In this document: in pieces, positions 35,221 to 43,708 of the stretch | How the letters are laid out: each line of letters opens with the position of its first letter | How positions within the stretch are numbered: position 1 is the stretch's first letter | Source of the DNA: Dyadobacter subterraneus | GTDB taxonomy: Bacteria; Bacteroidota; Bacteroidia; Cytophagales; Spirosomataceae | Reading direction: 5' to 3' | Assembly: GCF_015221875.1 (NCBI RefSeq) | Contig: NZ_JACYGY010000001.1 | Coordinates: 744,001-808,000 of the forward strand | DNA: 64,000 bases | Notes under the pieces: generated by a model | The model's input: the letters and a program-made list of their open reading frames with translations, nothing else | Database searches by the model: none | Told to the model about the DNA's origin: nothing | Made by a program: the position numbers and the translations under genes

Positions 35221-37605
35221 ATGCTAAAGAATTATCTCAAAATCGCTTTTCGCAATCTTATCAGAAATAAGGTTTTTTCGGTAATTAATATTGCCGGGTT
35301 ATCTCTGGGGCTGACCTGCTGCATGTTGATTGTGCTTTATACCAAAGACGAAGTAAGTTTTGATCGTTTTGAGCAAAATAAAGATCAGCTTTATCGGATT
35401 AAGGTGGCGATGACACAGGATGGAGAAACACACGTGATTGGTAGTACTAACGCGATCCACGGTCCGTCTTTCAAACAGGAAATTCCCGAAATCAAGGAAA
35501 TCGTAAGAGCGCAGGGCAGCTCCTTTGTTACCAAAAAAGGTACAGATCTGCTTAACGAGGAAGTCCTTTTTGCAGACGATAATTTCTTTACCGTTTTTTC
35601 AATGCCATTATTGCACGGCGATCCGAAAACAGTGTTGTCAGGTATTAATTCGATTGTGATTTCCGAAGATGTGGCTGAGAAATATTTTAGTACAAAAGAT
35701 GCCGTTGGTAAAACAATGGAGCTTAAAATCGGCGAAAAGTTTGAAACTTTTAACGTCACCGGAGTAGCAAGAAACTGCCCTCAAAATTCTTCCATTCAGT
35801 TCAAATCAGTTATTCCTTTTAAGTTTCAGGAGACCCGTGGCTGGACGGATCAGGAATGGCTTGGTTTTTATATGAATACATTTGTTTTGCTGCACGACAA
35901 AGCGAATTATCTTTCCGTTGTACCAAAACTTGATCAGGTTTTTAAAAGTAAATCCGCCGTTGAAATCAGCAAGATCAAAGATTTTAAACAAAAAATTCAC
36001 TTCGATCTGCAACCATTTTTGACGATACATCTGGATAATGCATCCGGTGATTTAAGAAACGGATTATCCAACGGCAGCAGCCCGATTTATTCTTACATTC
36101 TCTCCGGAATTGCCATCTTCATTTTACTGATCGCCTGTATCAATTTTATAAATCTCACGGTCGCCAGATCACTCAAACGGGCGAAGGAAATTGGAATTCG
36201 TAAAGTTGTTGGCAGTCAGCGGAAGCAGCTGATGTACCAGTTTTTGGGTGAATCTTTTCTTTTGTCATTTATCGCTTTCAGTTTTGCTATTGTTTTAACG
36301 CAACTGGTTTTGCCAATTTTTAACGATTTGGCAAACAAGCAATTGGCGCTTTCCTATTTACTTGATTTTAAACTTGTCACCGGTTATTTCGGTCTTTTTC
36401 TGCTTACCGGCCTGGTTGCGGGATTTTATCCTGCCATGGTTTTGTCGGGATTCAGTCCGGCGCAAACGCTTTACAATCGTACAAAACTGACGCAGCGACA
36501 TTTTCTTACGAAAGGTCTGGTCGTGTTTCAGTTTGCTTTGTCGATTTGTCTTGTTATTGGCACCATTATCATTTATTCCCAGTTTAAATATTTGACCAAT
36601 AAGGATTTAGGCTACAATGATCATAATCTGATGAGTTTTAGTGTCGGACGGGGAGATAACCGTAAAGAATCAATTGCTGCCATTAAACAGGAGTTGAAAA
36701 ATATGGCTGGTGTTAAAACCGTTGCAGCATTTAATGGTAATTACAACGGAACCGGTGCGCAAATAGAAAATGGAAGTATTGATTTTGGTTACATCGGAGT
36801 AGACGACAATTTTCTGAGCGCCTTACAGATTCCGGTTACCAAAGGACGAAATTTCTCGGAAAGTTTTACATCGGATCCCATGGAATCGGTGGTGGTAAAT
36901 GAGGCGTTTGTGAAGGAAGCAGGTTGGAAAGACCCGGTGGGGAAGGAAATTAATTTTGATTGGAAAAATCGCAAATACAAGGTGATCGGTGTGATTAAAG
37001 ATTACCATTTTGCTTCTTTGAAAGAAAAAATAAAACCGCTTTTGCTGACACAGGATCCTGATTATAAATTGGGTACGATTTATGTCAAATTGAATTCCAC
37101 CGACATTCCGGAAACCATCAAATCTGTCGAAAAAATATTTCATGCCCACGTGCCTTTCATGCCGTTTGAATATAAATTTGAAGATGCCACGAATCTGAAA
37201 AGATATGAAACCGAGGCGAAATGGAAACAAATGATTACGCTGGCCGCTATTTTGTCCATTTTTGTTTCTTGTATCGGTTTGTTTGGTCTGGCCACTTTTA
37301 ATGCTGAAACGAGAGTTAAAGAAATTGGCATTAGAAAAGTTTTGGGTGCTTCCGTTGCGAGTATCACTACCTTATTATCAACTGACTTTGTCAAACTGGT
37401 TTTGATCGCCATTGTTGCCGCGCTGCCAATATCTTATTATGCTGCCAATATCTGGCTGGAAAAATTTCCTTACCGGATCGAAATTTCCTGGTGGTATTTT
37501 GCCGTTTCGGCAGTGTTGGCTGTTTCAGTTGCCATTTTAACCGTTGGTATCCAAAGTTTGAAAACAGCTATGACGGATCCCGTGAAGAGTTTGAAAAGTG
37601 AGTAA
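35221..37605 (+). CDS. FtsX/MacB-type duplicated ABC permease 3
   Basis: I start this paralogue at the ATG at 35221 (MLKNYLKIAFRNLIRNKVFS), as in its relatives; a TTG twelve bases earlier is less likely. It has 794 residues. Half one has LLIACINFINLTVARSLKRAKEIG near residue 302, and half two SCIGLFGLATFNAETRVKEIG near 683, ending MTDPVKSLKSE. The TM order is 1+3+1+3. The first periplasmic domain carries several charged loops (RGWTDQEWLGFYMNTFVLLH). It is 205 bp after permease 2; the gap holds simple agctaa-type repeats. Confidence 0.9.
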   Translation: MLKNYLKIAFRNLIRNKVFSVINIAGLSLGLTCCMLIVLYTKDEVSFDRFEQNKDQLYRIKVAMTQDGETHVIGSTNAIHGPSFKQEIPEIKEIVRAQGSSFVTKKGTDLLNEEVLFADDNFFTVFSMPLLHGDPKTVLSGINSIVISEDVAEKYFSTKDAVGKTMELKIGEKFETFNVTGVARNCPQNSSIQFKSVIPFKFQETRGWTDQEWLGFYMNTFVLLHDKANYLSVVPKLDQVFKSKSAVEISKIKDFKQKIHFDLQPFLTIHLDNASGDLRNGLSNGSSPIYSYILSGIAIFILLIACINFINLTVARSLKRAKEIGIRKVVGSQRKQLMYQFLGESFLLSFIAFSFAIVLTQLVLPIFNDLANKQLALSYLLDFKLVTGYFGLFLLTGLVAGFYPAMVLSGFSPAQTLYNRTKLTQRHFLTKGLVVFQFALSICLVIGTIIIYSQFKYLTNKDLGYNDHNLMSFSVGRGDNRKESIAAIKQELKNMAGVKTVAAFNGNYNGTGAQIENGSIDFGYIGVDDNFLSALQIPVTKGRNFSESFTSDPMESVVVNEAFVKEAGWKDPVGKEINFDWKNRKYKVIGVIKDYHFASLKEKIKPLLLTQDPDYKLGTIYVKLNSTDIPETIKSVEKIFHAHVPFMPFEYKFEDATNLKRYETEAKWKQMITLAAILSIFVSCIGLFGLATFNAETRVKEIGIRKVLGASVASITTLLSTDFVKLVLIAIVAALPISYYAANIWLEKFPYRIEISWWYFAVSAVLAVSVAILTVGIQSLKTAMTDPVKSLKSE

Positions 37606-37670
37606 AATATTTGTTTCGAAAAGCAAAAATAGATTGAAGCAATAAACTAAGATAAACGCTGCCTAACGTC

Positions 37671-40061
37671 ATGTTGAAAAACTACATCAAAATTGCACTC
37701 AGAAACCTGTTGGGTTCCAGACTTTTTACTTCAATCAATATCATAGGACTTTCGGGTGGGATGGTGGCCGCGGTTTTCATTCTTTTGTGGGTGCAAAATG
37801 AATCCAGTTTTGACTCCTTCCATAAAAATTCAAATCAGATCAAAAGGATTTTGACGCATTATCAGGTTAGCAAACAGGAAACCTGGCATTGGTCAAGCAC
37901 GCCGCTTTTATTGGCCAACGAAATAAAATCGCTTCCGGAAATTAAAAAGGTTACCCGGATAATGAATTCTTCAAATTTGCCGATCAAGATTGGAGAGAAA
38001 ATGATTTTGGCGGATCATGTTGCTTACGTGGATTCCAACTGGTTTGAGATTTTCGACTACAAAACTCTGGATGGATCTCTTAACGATTTCAAATCCGGAA
38101 TCCGAAATATTGCGATGACGGAATCGAAAGCGGAGCAATTGTTTGGGAAAGCTGATATCTCAGGAAAAATCGTTCGGATTGATTCTCTGGATTATAGAAT
38201 TTCAGCTGTTTTGGCAGATAATCCTGCCAATTCAAGTTTTCAATATGACTTTATTTTGCCGCTAAGTGCCTACTTATCCGATCCGGGTACTTTTAAAAAT
38301 GACAATAATTGGGGGAATTTCAATTATGAAACTTTTATTTTGGTAAGGCCTGATGCTGATTTGAAAAAGCTGGATAAAAAACTGACAACGATTATTTCAA
38401 ATGCAAAAAAGGATGATAAAGGAAATCCTTCAAAAGAAATTGTGCTGGAATCGGAATCAATGGCAGATATGCATTTTAATAATGCTATCCAGAGAGCCGG
38501 GCAGGATAAAGGCGATCACAAAACCGTTTATATTTTCTTCGGATTGGCGCTTTTGATTTTGTTCGTAGCCTGTATCAACTATGTTAATCTGACGACAGCC
38601 CGAGCCAGTATGCGCGCAAAAGAAGTGGGTATGAAAAAACTTTTAGGCGCCACACATTCCCATTTATTTGGCCAGTTTATGACTGAATCTATAATGACCT
38701 GCCTTTTAAGTTTGGGTCTGTCACTGATCCTGATCTATGCTTTGTTGCCTGCATTTAATGATTTAACGGGAAAATTATTTGTCTTGTCGCCGACGAATTC
38801 ATCGTTATGGTATGTATTATTAGGAACAACATTTTTTGCCATTTTGCTTACTGGCATTTATCCATCACTGCTTTTATCTTCTTTCAAGCCGTTTGAAACA
38901 TTAAGAGGAAATAACGTTTTTGGATCAAATAACGGCAATTTTAGAAAAGGACTGGTGATTGTGCAATTCACGGTTTCGGTTGTTTTTCTGATCTCTACAC
39001 TTATTGTTTTCCAGCAAATGAAATTTATCCGGGATGCAAAGCTAGGTTATGACAGGGGGAGAACGTTTACTTTTACACTTCCATGGAACATGGTTCCAAA
39101 GGTTGAAGCAAAGACGATGAAAGCCCGGCTTTTGAATCAGCCGGGAATTGAAGATGTGACGATTTCAAGCTCTAATATTGTTGATATCAACAGCAGCCAC
39201 AGTGGCAGTCTGGATTGGGATGGCCGGCCAGCGGATTTTAAGCCAACGGTGGGACAGATTGCTGTGGAATCCAATTTTCAATCCCTGTTCAACCTGAAAA
39301 TGGCAGATGGCCGGTGGTTTGCGGAAAACAGTGTTGTTGATAAGGATAATGTGGTTTTAAATGAAGCCGCAGTCAAAAAACTGAATATTCCTAAACCAAT
39401 AGTCGGGCAGCGTTTTTATTTTCAGGGTAAAAAAGGAACGATCATTGGTGTAGTCAGAGATTTTCATTATAAAAGTTTAAGGGAGAAAATAGAACCGCTG
39501 GTTTTGTTTACGGATTCAGAATGGAGCAAAGGAATTTATGTAAAATACACCAGGGGAAATGAGGCGCGGGCAATAAAATCGGTTGAGAAAATCTGGGCTG
39601 AGATGGTACCAAATTATCCGCTGAATTATAAATTTCTTGATGATACGTTTGACAGCCTTTACAAAAACGAACAGCGCAGCGCAACACTTTTCAATACATT
39701 TACAATCATCGCTGTATTAATTTCCTGTCTGGGATTATTTGGACTTGCAACGTTTACAGCCGAACGGAGGATCAAGGAAATCGGTATCAGAAAAGTACTT
39801 GGTGCTTCGATTGCCGGAATTGTGACGTTGTTATCAACGGATTTTGTTATGTTAATATTAATTTCCGTTGTCATTGCATCGCCAATTGCCTACTACGCGA
39901 TGAACAAATGGCTGGAAGGTTTTGCATATCGGATAGAAATTAGCTGGTGGATTTTCCCGACTATCGGATTGCTGACGGTTTTAATTGCAGTAATTACAAT
40001 CAGTTTCCAAAGTGTAAAAGCTGCGATGATGAATCCGGTGAAATCTTTGAAATCGGAGTAG
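37671..40061 (+). CDS. FtsX/MacB-type duplicated ABC permease 4
   Basis: This 796-residue paralogue begins MLKNYIKIALRNLLGSRLFT. Half one reads FVACINYVNLTTARASMRAKEVG near residue 298, a variant of the family ACINFMNLSTA motif; half two reads SCLGLFGLATFTAERRIKEIG near 685 and ends MMNPVKSLKSE. Eight TMs are expected. It follows permease 3 after 65 bp and closes the first run of permeases. The next feature is a small opposite-strand gene, so the transcript that begins at the sigma-54 promoter at 27702 probably ends here, though no strong terminator is visible. Confidence 0.9.
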   Translation: MLKNYIKIALRNLLGSRLFTSINIIGLSGGMVAAVFILLWVQNESSFDSFHKNSNQIKRILTHYQVSKQETWHWSSTPLLLANEIKSLPEIKKVTRIMNSSNLPIKIGEKMILADHVAYVDSNWFEIFDYKTLDGSLNDFKSGIRNIAMTESKAEQLFGKADISGKIVRIDSLDYRISAVLADNPANSSFQYDFILPLSAYLSDPGTFKNDNNWGNFNYETFILVRPDADLKKLDKKLTTIISNAKKDDKGNPSKEIVLESESMADMHFNNAIQRAGQDKGDHKTVYIFFGLALLILFVACINYVNLTTARASMRAKEVGMKKLLGATHSHLFGQFMTESIMTCLLSLGLSLILIYALLPAFNDLTGKLFVLSPTNSSLWYVLLGTTFFAILLTGIYPSLLLSSFKPFETLRGNNVFGSNNGNFRKGLVIVQFTVSVVFLISTLIVFQQMKFIRDAKLGYDRGRTFTFTLPWNMVPKVEAKTMKARLLNQPGIEDVTISSSNIVDINSSHSGSLDWDGRPADFKPTVGQIAVESNFQSLFNLKMADGRWFAENSVVDKDNVVLNEAAVKKLNIPKPIVGQRFYFQGKKGTIIGVVRDFHYKSLREKIEPLVLFTDSEWSKGIYVKYTRGNEARAIKSVEKIWAEMVPNYPLNYKFLDDTFDSLYKNEQRSATLFNTFTIIAVLISCLGLFGLATFTAERRIKEIGIRKVLGASIAGIVTLLSTDFVMLILISVVIASPIAYYAMNKWLEGFAYRIEISWWIFPTIGLLTVLIAVITISFQSVKAAMMNPVKSLKSE

Positions 40062-40120
40062 GGTTTACCAGATTATCGGTAATTGATAATGTTTAAAATT
40101 GTTATCTCTGTTAAGTATGA

Positions 40121-40330
40121 TCAGGCTGTATAATCCTTAAAGTCATCAAGAGGTTCGTCGAAATCCGGAGACATTCTAATTTTACCTCTGGCACTTCCAA
40201 ACTCAGGAATAATTTTCTTTTTTTTATCTTTTGTTGATTTCTCGATTAAGAAATCAATAAAATCATTAACCTCATCCTTTAAGGCAGGGGTTAAGGTTTC
40301 TAGTTTCGTATGAATTGATAAAGTACTCAT
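40121..40330 (-). CDS. DUF2281-family antitoxin-like small protein
   Basis: The 69-residue protein has LTPALKDEVNDFIDFLIEKS, a Lys-rich stretch and GSARGKIRMSPDFDEPLDDFK. This is the DUF2281 pattern, in which the C-terminal segment (ending FDEPLDDF) is typical of VapB-like antitoxins that normally precede a PIN-domain toxin. No toxin frame is found on the minus strand between it and permease 4 (only 59 bp), so it is an orphan. It lies between two permease transcription units, opposite to them. Its upstream region contains the dyad module at 40480. Confidence 0.75.
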   Translation of the reverse strand: MSTLSIHTKLETLTPALKDEVNDFIDFLIEKSTKDKKKKIIPEFGSARGKIRMSPDFDEPLDDFKDYTA

Positions 40331-40479
40331 TTTTAGTTTTTTGTTTGCTATACAAATATAAAAAACCTGCCTATTTGAAGATAACTATATTGAATTCATA
40401 TTTAATATAACACTCAAAAATTTGTTAGACGTTGATTAAATTAAAGTACTTTTTTTATAATTCACGAAAGATTAACCAA

Positions 40480-40515
40480 AGTCCAATACTGAACGAAAGT
40501 GTCCATAATCGGACA
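40480..40515 (+). promoter_or_regulatory. Tandem-dyad upstream activator site B
   Basis: AGTCCA-N4-TGAACG (40480-40495) and TGTCCA-N4-CGGACA (40500-40515) are again 20 bp apart with AAAG between. The second dyad extends into a 24-bp palindrome (40496-40519) followed by T's and could be mistaken for a terminator, but no plus-strand gene ends nearby. It probably activates the 40679-41238 unit. Confidence 0.7.
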
Positions 40516-40578
40516 CTTTTTTTATTTTTATTTTGATTTAAAATGCTTGTAATTAATAAGTTATCTAGCGTTCAGTAT

Positions 40579-40595
40579 TCGGGTATAATTATTTC
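40579..40595 (+). promoter_or_regulatory. Weak sigma-54-like promoter
   Basis: GG at 40582-40583, ten bases, then TC at 40594-40595 (ATTTC) resembles GG-N10-GC poorly. The -24 GG lies 67 bp past the dyad module, the same distance as at the adaptor promoter, and this is the main support. Confidence 0.4.
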
Positions 40596-40678
40596 ATTTT
40601 GCCATAGCAGGTAGTCCCAATGTTAATATTAGAACAGGATTATTTAACCCGGAAATTAAAAAAGCAACTCATTCAGCT

Positions 40679-41230
40679 ATGAAAAATTATTTTATCATTC
40701 TGCTTACAACCATCAATTCGATTGCTTTCGGACAATCGCGGTCTGTGAGTAGGAGTATTGAAGACGATGGAAAGTCTGTCTCTATCCATATCAGTGGGAC
40801 AATCGATGGGCAAACAATAAAGTATGACCATACTTTTGATCTGTCTTTTTTGGATAAATCTGAGCGACTGGCATTGAAGGAAAAAGTACTCGATTCTCTG
40901 GATCTTTCTTTTCCTCCTCCTCCTGAGCCTCCGATACCACCCTTGTTTTCCGACGAAGATCCGGAAGAGGAAGTTTCAAAAGCAGATGATGAAACCGTAG
41001 AAATTGAAAAAACTGAACATACTGAAACGGTCTGTGATAAAAAGCAGCCCTTTTCAAAACAGATAAAATATAATGCGGAAGGGCAAATGTATATGCACTA
41101 TCAATTTGTCAAAAACGGCGAGGATTTTGAATATGAAAGAACTTTGAACGCCAACGGAAAATCTGAAAGTGAACGTCAAAGAATTATTGCAGAAACTGAA
41201 CAGGAAATAGGTTTTTCAATCGATAAATAA
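40679..41230 (+). CDS. Secreted acidic protein with Pro-rich linker
   Basis: The 183-residue product has a signal peptide MKNYFIILLTTINSIAFGQS. An N-terminal beta-rich part (SVSIHISGTIDGQTIKYDHTF) is followed by a Pro/acidic hinge (about residues 79-105, FPPPPEPPIPPLFSDEDPEE) and a helical C-terminal part. A single Cys (in TVCDKK) is in the mature protein. I recognise no family. It ends 8 bp before permease 5 and lies under the dyad module at 40480, so it is co-regulated with that permease. A role as periplasmic substrate binder, sensor or cargo is possible, but nothing proves it. Confidence 0.75.
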   Translation: MKNYFIILLTTINSIAFGQSRSVSRSIEDDGKSVSIHISGTIDGQTIKYDHTFDLSFLDKSERLALKEKVLDSLDLSFPPPPEPPIPPLFSDEDPEEEVSKADDETVEIEKTEHTETVCDKKQPFSKQIKYNAEGQMYMHYQFVKNGEDFEYERTLNANGKSESERQRIIAETEQEIGFSIDK

Positions 41231-41237
41231 CCATTAG

Positions 41238-43658
41238 ATGATACGTAACTACTTCAAAATTGCATTCAGAAATCTCTGGAAAAGTAAAGGTTATGCTTCG
41301 ATCAATATTGTCGGGCTTTCGGTAGCTTTTTGTATCAGCATTTTTCTTTTTCTGACGGCTTATTTCCAGTTGTCATTTGACAATTTCCATAAAGACGGCG
41401 ACCGGATTTTTCAGGCTTATTTGTTTTCTAACAATCCAGAAAAAGAAGAAAAGAGCGGTACACTGCCTATGCCGCTGACACCGGCGTTGAAAGCAGAATA
41501 TCCGGAAGTTGAAGCCGCGTCGAGATTAATGAACGGGAGTAGTCTGGTGGAATACAAAGGCAAGTATTTTGACAAACAGGTCATGCTTACTGATCCTGAT
41601 TTTCTGAAAATATTTTCTTTCCCCATGTTGAAAGGAAGTGCTGAAACTGCGCTTAATAACCTTAGTAATATTGTGATCAGCCAGAATATGGCAAAGGCAG
41701 TTTTCGGAAGCGAAGATCCAATTGGGAAACAGATACAGCTGGGATCGGATGGCGGAAATCAAAAACAATATATTGTCACAGGTGTATTGGGTGACTTTCC
41801 GGACAACTCAACCATACAGTACGATGCATTTATTCGTATCGAAAATCACGAAGGTTATCAACGTGAAAAGGATCATTGGGACGCCATGTCTCACAATGTA
41901 TATGTAAAATTGACCCCGAACGCCGATCAGGCGTCTTTTGAAAACCGGTTGAAATCTTTTTCAAAAAAATATTTTGCTGATAACATTGCCAGTTTGAAAA
42001 AGCGTGGAGCAAAACCAGATGAACGAGGAGATATTTTCGCTATAAGATTACAGAAACTGGCTAATGTACATTTTGCAAAAGACATTTCCGGTGGTTCATC
42101 TTCTTCAACATTGATTTTCGCACTGATGGGTATCGCGAGTTTTATCCTGCTGATTGCCTGTATCAATTTTATTAATTTGAGTGTTGCCCGCTCCTTCACG
42201 CGGGCTCGGGAAGTTGGTGTTCGAAAATCACTTGGAGCACTTAAAAATCAACTTTTTATACAGATTTGGGGCGAAACGTCTATGATCTGTTTTGTTGGTT
42301 TTCTCGCTGGCCTTTTGTTGGCTTATGCTTTTTTACCACAATTCAATGCTACTTTCAGAGGGAAATTGACGTTAGGATATGTCTTTCAGCCGGAGACTTT
42401 AACTATTATTCTTGGCCTTTTTATACTTGTCACTTTGGTGGCCGGCGGTTATCCGGCATGGCAAATGTCAAAATTTAATGCGGTTGAGGTTTTAAAAGGG
42501 AAAATCACATTGAAACGTCCCGGAATTCTTCGTAATTCTTTGATCGTTACCCAATTCACTTTATCGAGTTTGTTGATTTGCTGTACTATTATTGCTATTC
42601 AGCAGGTTGGCTATCTCAGAACACAGCCGCTTGGTTTTGACAAGGATCAGGTCATCAGTATTCCGGTTGGAAACAAGGTGAACGGACAGCAGGTTTTGCG
42701 CAGAATGCGTAATACGCTGGGCAATGATCCGACAATCCTTGGCGTGTCCGGCAGTGCAGTAAATCTAGGTGTTGGAAATGACCACAGCACTTCAAGAAGT
42801 GTGATCGGGTTTACCTACAAGGAAAAAGAAATCTCCTCAGACTGGGTTTCTGTGGATTACGAATATGCAAAAACCCTTGGTATAAAACTTCTTGACGGCA
42901 GGGAATTTGATCCTGCTTACCCGACAGATTCTCTTGATCGTGTGATCATTACAGAAAGTATGGCCAAGATGATCGGTGAAAAAGATCCTGTCGGGAAATT
43001 TTTTCAAACGGATACAGCGGGTGTCAAATATCAGATTATCGGACTTGTTCCCGATTTTCATTTATACTCACTGAAAGCGGATCAAAAACCAATTACTTTA
43101 CATCTTTCACATTCCGATCCGATCAGCTATATTTTTGTTCGTGTCACGCCGCAAAGTCTGGCTGGCGCTATGGACAAATTGAAAGGAGTCTGGAAAGAAG
43201 TTGCTCCACAGGCAGAATTCATCGGTTCCTATATGGACGAAAATACAAATGCCTGGTATAAGGAGGAAGAAAGGCTTTCTCAGATTTTCAGTCTGGCGTC
43301 TGGCGTTGCAATTTTACTGTCATGTCTGGGATTATTTGCTGTCGCGCTGATGGTCATTGAACAGCGTACCAAGGAAATCGGCGTTCGCAAAGTTTTAGGT
43401 GCGAGCATTTCAAGCATCGTCTATACACTTTCCGAAGACTTTGTAAAAATGGTCGTTTTGTCTATCGTTATTGCCACTCCGTTAGCCTGGTTTTTCATGC
43501 AAAAGTGGTTGGATAATTATTCTTACCGCATCGAAATCAGTGCCTGGATTTTCGTTCTCGTCGGGATAGCCGCAGTTGGCATTGCATTAGTGACAGTTAG
43601 TTTTCAATCCATTAAAGCGGCGTTGATGAATCCTGTAAAATCTTTGAAATCAGAGTGA
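41238..43658 (+). CDS. FtsX/MacB-type duplicated ABC permease 5
   Basis: The 806-residue paralogue begins MIRNYFKIAFRNLWKSKGYA. Half one has LLIACINFINLSVARSFTRAREVG near residue 304, and half two SCLGLFAVALMVIEQRTKEIG near 694 (AVALMV replaces the usual GLAxFT), ending MNPVKSLKSE. The 1+3+1+3 TM layout is seen. It starts 7 bp after the secreted protein gene at 40679 and heads a tight run: permease 6 begins 50 bp later and permease 7 a further 15 bp on. This is an independent transcription unit from permeases 1-4, under activator site B. Confidence 0.9.
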   Translation: MIRNYFKIAFRNLWKSKGYASINIVGLSVAFCISIFLFLTAYFQLSFDNFHKDGDRIFQAYLFSNNPEKEEKSGTLPMPLTPALKAEYPEVEAASRLMNGSSLVEYKGKYFDKQVMLTDPDFLKIFSFPMLKGSAETALNNLSNIVISQNMAKAVFGSEDPIGKQIQLGSDGGNQKQYIVTGVLGDFPDNSTIQYDAFIRIENHEGYQREKDHWDAMSHNVYVKLTPNADQASFENRLKSFSKKYFADNIASLKKRGAKPDERGDIFAIRLQKLANVHFAKDISGGSSSSTLIFALMGIASFILLIACINFINLSVARSFTRAREVGVRKSLGALKNQLFIQIWGETSMICFVGFLAGLLLAYAFLPQFNATFRGKLTLGYVFQPETLTIILGLFILVTLVAGGYPAWQMSKFNAVEVLKGKITLKRPGILRNSLIVTQFTLSSLLICCTIIAIQQVGYLRTQPLGFDKDQVISIPVGNKVNGQQVLRRMRNTLGNDPTILGVSGSAVNLGVGNDHSTSRSVIGFTYKEKEISSDWVSVDYEYAKTLGIKLLDGREFDPAYPTDSLDRVIITESMAKMIGEKDPVGKFFQTDTAGVKYQIIGLVPDFHLYSLKADQKPITLHLSHSDPISYIFVRVTPQSLAGAMDKLKGVWKEVAPQAEFIGSYMDENTNAWYKEEERLSQIFSLASGVAILLSCLGLFAVALMVIEQRTKEIGVRKVLGASISSIVYTLSEDFVKMVVLSIVIATPLAWFFMQKWLDNYSYRIEISAWIFVLVGIAAVGIALVTVSFQSIKAALMNPVKSLKSE

Positions 43659-43708
43659 TACATTGTTTTTGAATAGTTATTGTTACCTAACTTCTTAATA
43701 ATAAAACG

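Noticed and set aside
40121..40330. Complete toxin-antitoxin module
   Set aside because: Only the antitoxin-like DUF2281 gene is present; both strands were scanned around it and no PIN or RelE-type frame was seen.
40496..40525. Hairpin with T-run read as an intrinsic terminator
   Set aside because: It lies between divergent genes with no plus-strand gene ending before it, and the first dyad plus AAAG spacing matches two other loci; an activator site is more likely.
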